In this document: in pieces, positions 63,854 to 64,000 of the stretch
Position numbering within the stretch: position 1 is the stretch's first letter
Layout: each line of letters opens with the position of its first letter
Origin: Coriaria nepalensis
Lineage: Eukaryota; Streptophyta; Magnoliopsida; Cucurbitales; Coriariaceae
Direction: 5' to 3'
DNA length: 64,000 bases
Assembly: GCA_027186245.1 (NCBI GenBank)
Contig: CP114496.1
Location: 2,425,501-2,489,500, forward strand
Position numbers and translations under genes: made by a program
Notes under the pieces: generated by a model
Seen by the model: only the letters and a program-made list of their open reading frames with translations
The model's database searches: none
What the model was told of the DNA's origin: nothing

Positions 63854-63991
63854 TTTTATTTTTTCGCATCCACATTCGTTGTTTTTTCATAATTTTCATA
63901 ACAAACAAGTTTTTAAGATCATGTTTAGTCGTTTCCACTGCCGTGAATTCTGAAAGTGAGATATAGCAGACCAGTAAATGTTACCCAACAC

Positions 63992-64000
63992 GGGTGCGAT
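63992..64000 (+). rRNA. 5S rRNA: 5S rRNA copy 249 (5' part)
   Basis: First nine bases only, cut by the window edge; called from the type-B leader and the regular spacing. Confidence 0.9.

Larger units (their letters stand above)
1..64000 (+). repeat. Tandem 5S rDNA array, ~257-bp units, 250 copies
   Basis: Seen: a 119-nt gene beginning GGGTGCGATCATACC and ending GTTGCACCCC recurs every 257 bp (a few bp more or less) from end to end, always on the + strand, separated by a 138-bp spacer. The ends pair (GGGTGC with GCACCC) to close helix I. Known: 5S rRNA is a component of the large ribosomal subunit, transcribed by RNA polymerase III using TFIIIA, and plant 5S genes are typically tandem arrays of a few hundred bp per unit. 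Each copy has one GGATCC in the gene and one GAATTC in the spacer in most units. Spacers are too short to hold other genes and nothing interrupts the array. Copy entries list departures from the majority consensus, for example C18T means T at gene position 18 where most copies have C. Variants were read by eye, so a few may be missed. Confidence 0.99.

Noticed and set aside
1..64000. CRISPR array
   Set aside because: The regular spacing is 257 bp with conserved spacers; CRISPR repeats are about 25-40 bp with unique spacers. The repeated unit is a 5S gene.
1..64000. 5S-derived SINE or Cassandra-type retrotransposon
   Set aside because: There is no target-site duplication, poly-A tail, LTR end or primer-binding site, and the units are contiguous head to tail with one spacer family.
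1..64000. Non-coding satellite DNA only
   Set aside because: The 119-nt part keeps the full 5S layout (paired ends, A box, intermediate element, C box, terminator), so it is a gene array even if many copies may be silent.
1..64000. tRNA or other RNA genes in the spacers
   Set aside because: No B-box-like GTTCGANTC or cloverleaf in the 138-bp spacers.
1..64000. An undescribed multi-gene system
   Set aside because: I looked on both strands for any stretch outside the 5S unit pattern and found none. The only structural oddity is the 78-bp spacer duplication at 51695-51850.

Overview
The whole window is one uninterrupted head-to-tail tandem array of nuclear 5S ribosomal RNA genes, all on the + strand. 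I count 248 complete copies plus a partial copy at each edge (1-60 and 63992-64000). The repeat unit is about 257 bp: a 119-nt gene followed by a 138-bp AT-rich spacer. The array runs off both ends, so the real locus is larger. I see no protein gene, tRNA, transposon or unrelated DNA. The many short open reading frames of 60-110 codons are by-products of reading the rRNA repeat in other frames.

Organism: the gene body is a land-plant 5S rRNA and looks like a flowering plant (GGGTGCGATCATACC 5' end, GGATCCCATCAGAACTCC middle, GGGCGAGAGTAGTACT). The 5' flank has plant-style elements: a TATA-like TATAG at about -30, G at -12 and usually C at -1. I cannot name the genus. The gene departs from the usual angiosperm sequence in helix IV, where three base pairs have changed on both strands, and at position 57 of the A box.

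Layout: (1) 1 to about 34 kb has type-A leaders ending TGTTTCACTTCAC, with large internal duplications of 10 units (713-5849), 14 units (9961-17154) and 15 units (25120-32827). (2) About 34-43 kb is a mixed A region with smaller duplications and an isolated type-B unit at 34882. (3) About 43-51.5 kb is mixed: A leaders with interspersed TGTTACCCAGCAC leaders and an 8-unit duplication. (4) About 51.9-64 kb is mostly type B, with leader GAGATATAGCAGACCAG...TTACCCAACAC, gene variants C14A, T38G, G85T and C117T, and an 8-unit duplication (59105-63220); a patch of A-like copies lies at 53-56 kb.

How it works: each unit should be its own RNA polymerase III gene, with internal A box, intermediate element and C box and a T4-N-T6 terminator just after the gene. 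By eye, no copy matches the majority consensus at every position, and many carry indels or changes in promoter boxes. The array may therefore be largely a variant or partly silent block, kept similar by unequal exchange of multi-unit segments. Variants are numbered from the first base of the gene on the majority consensus (1-119).
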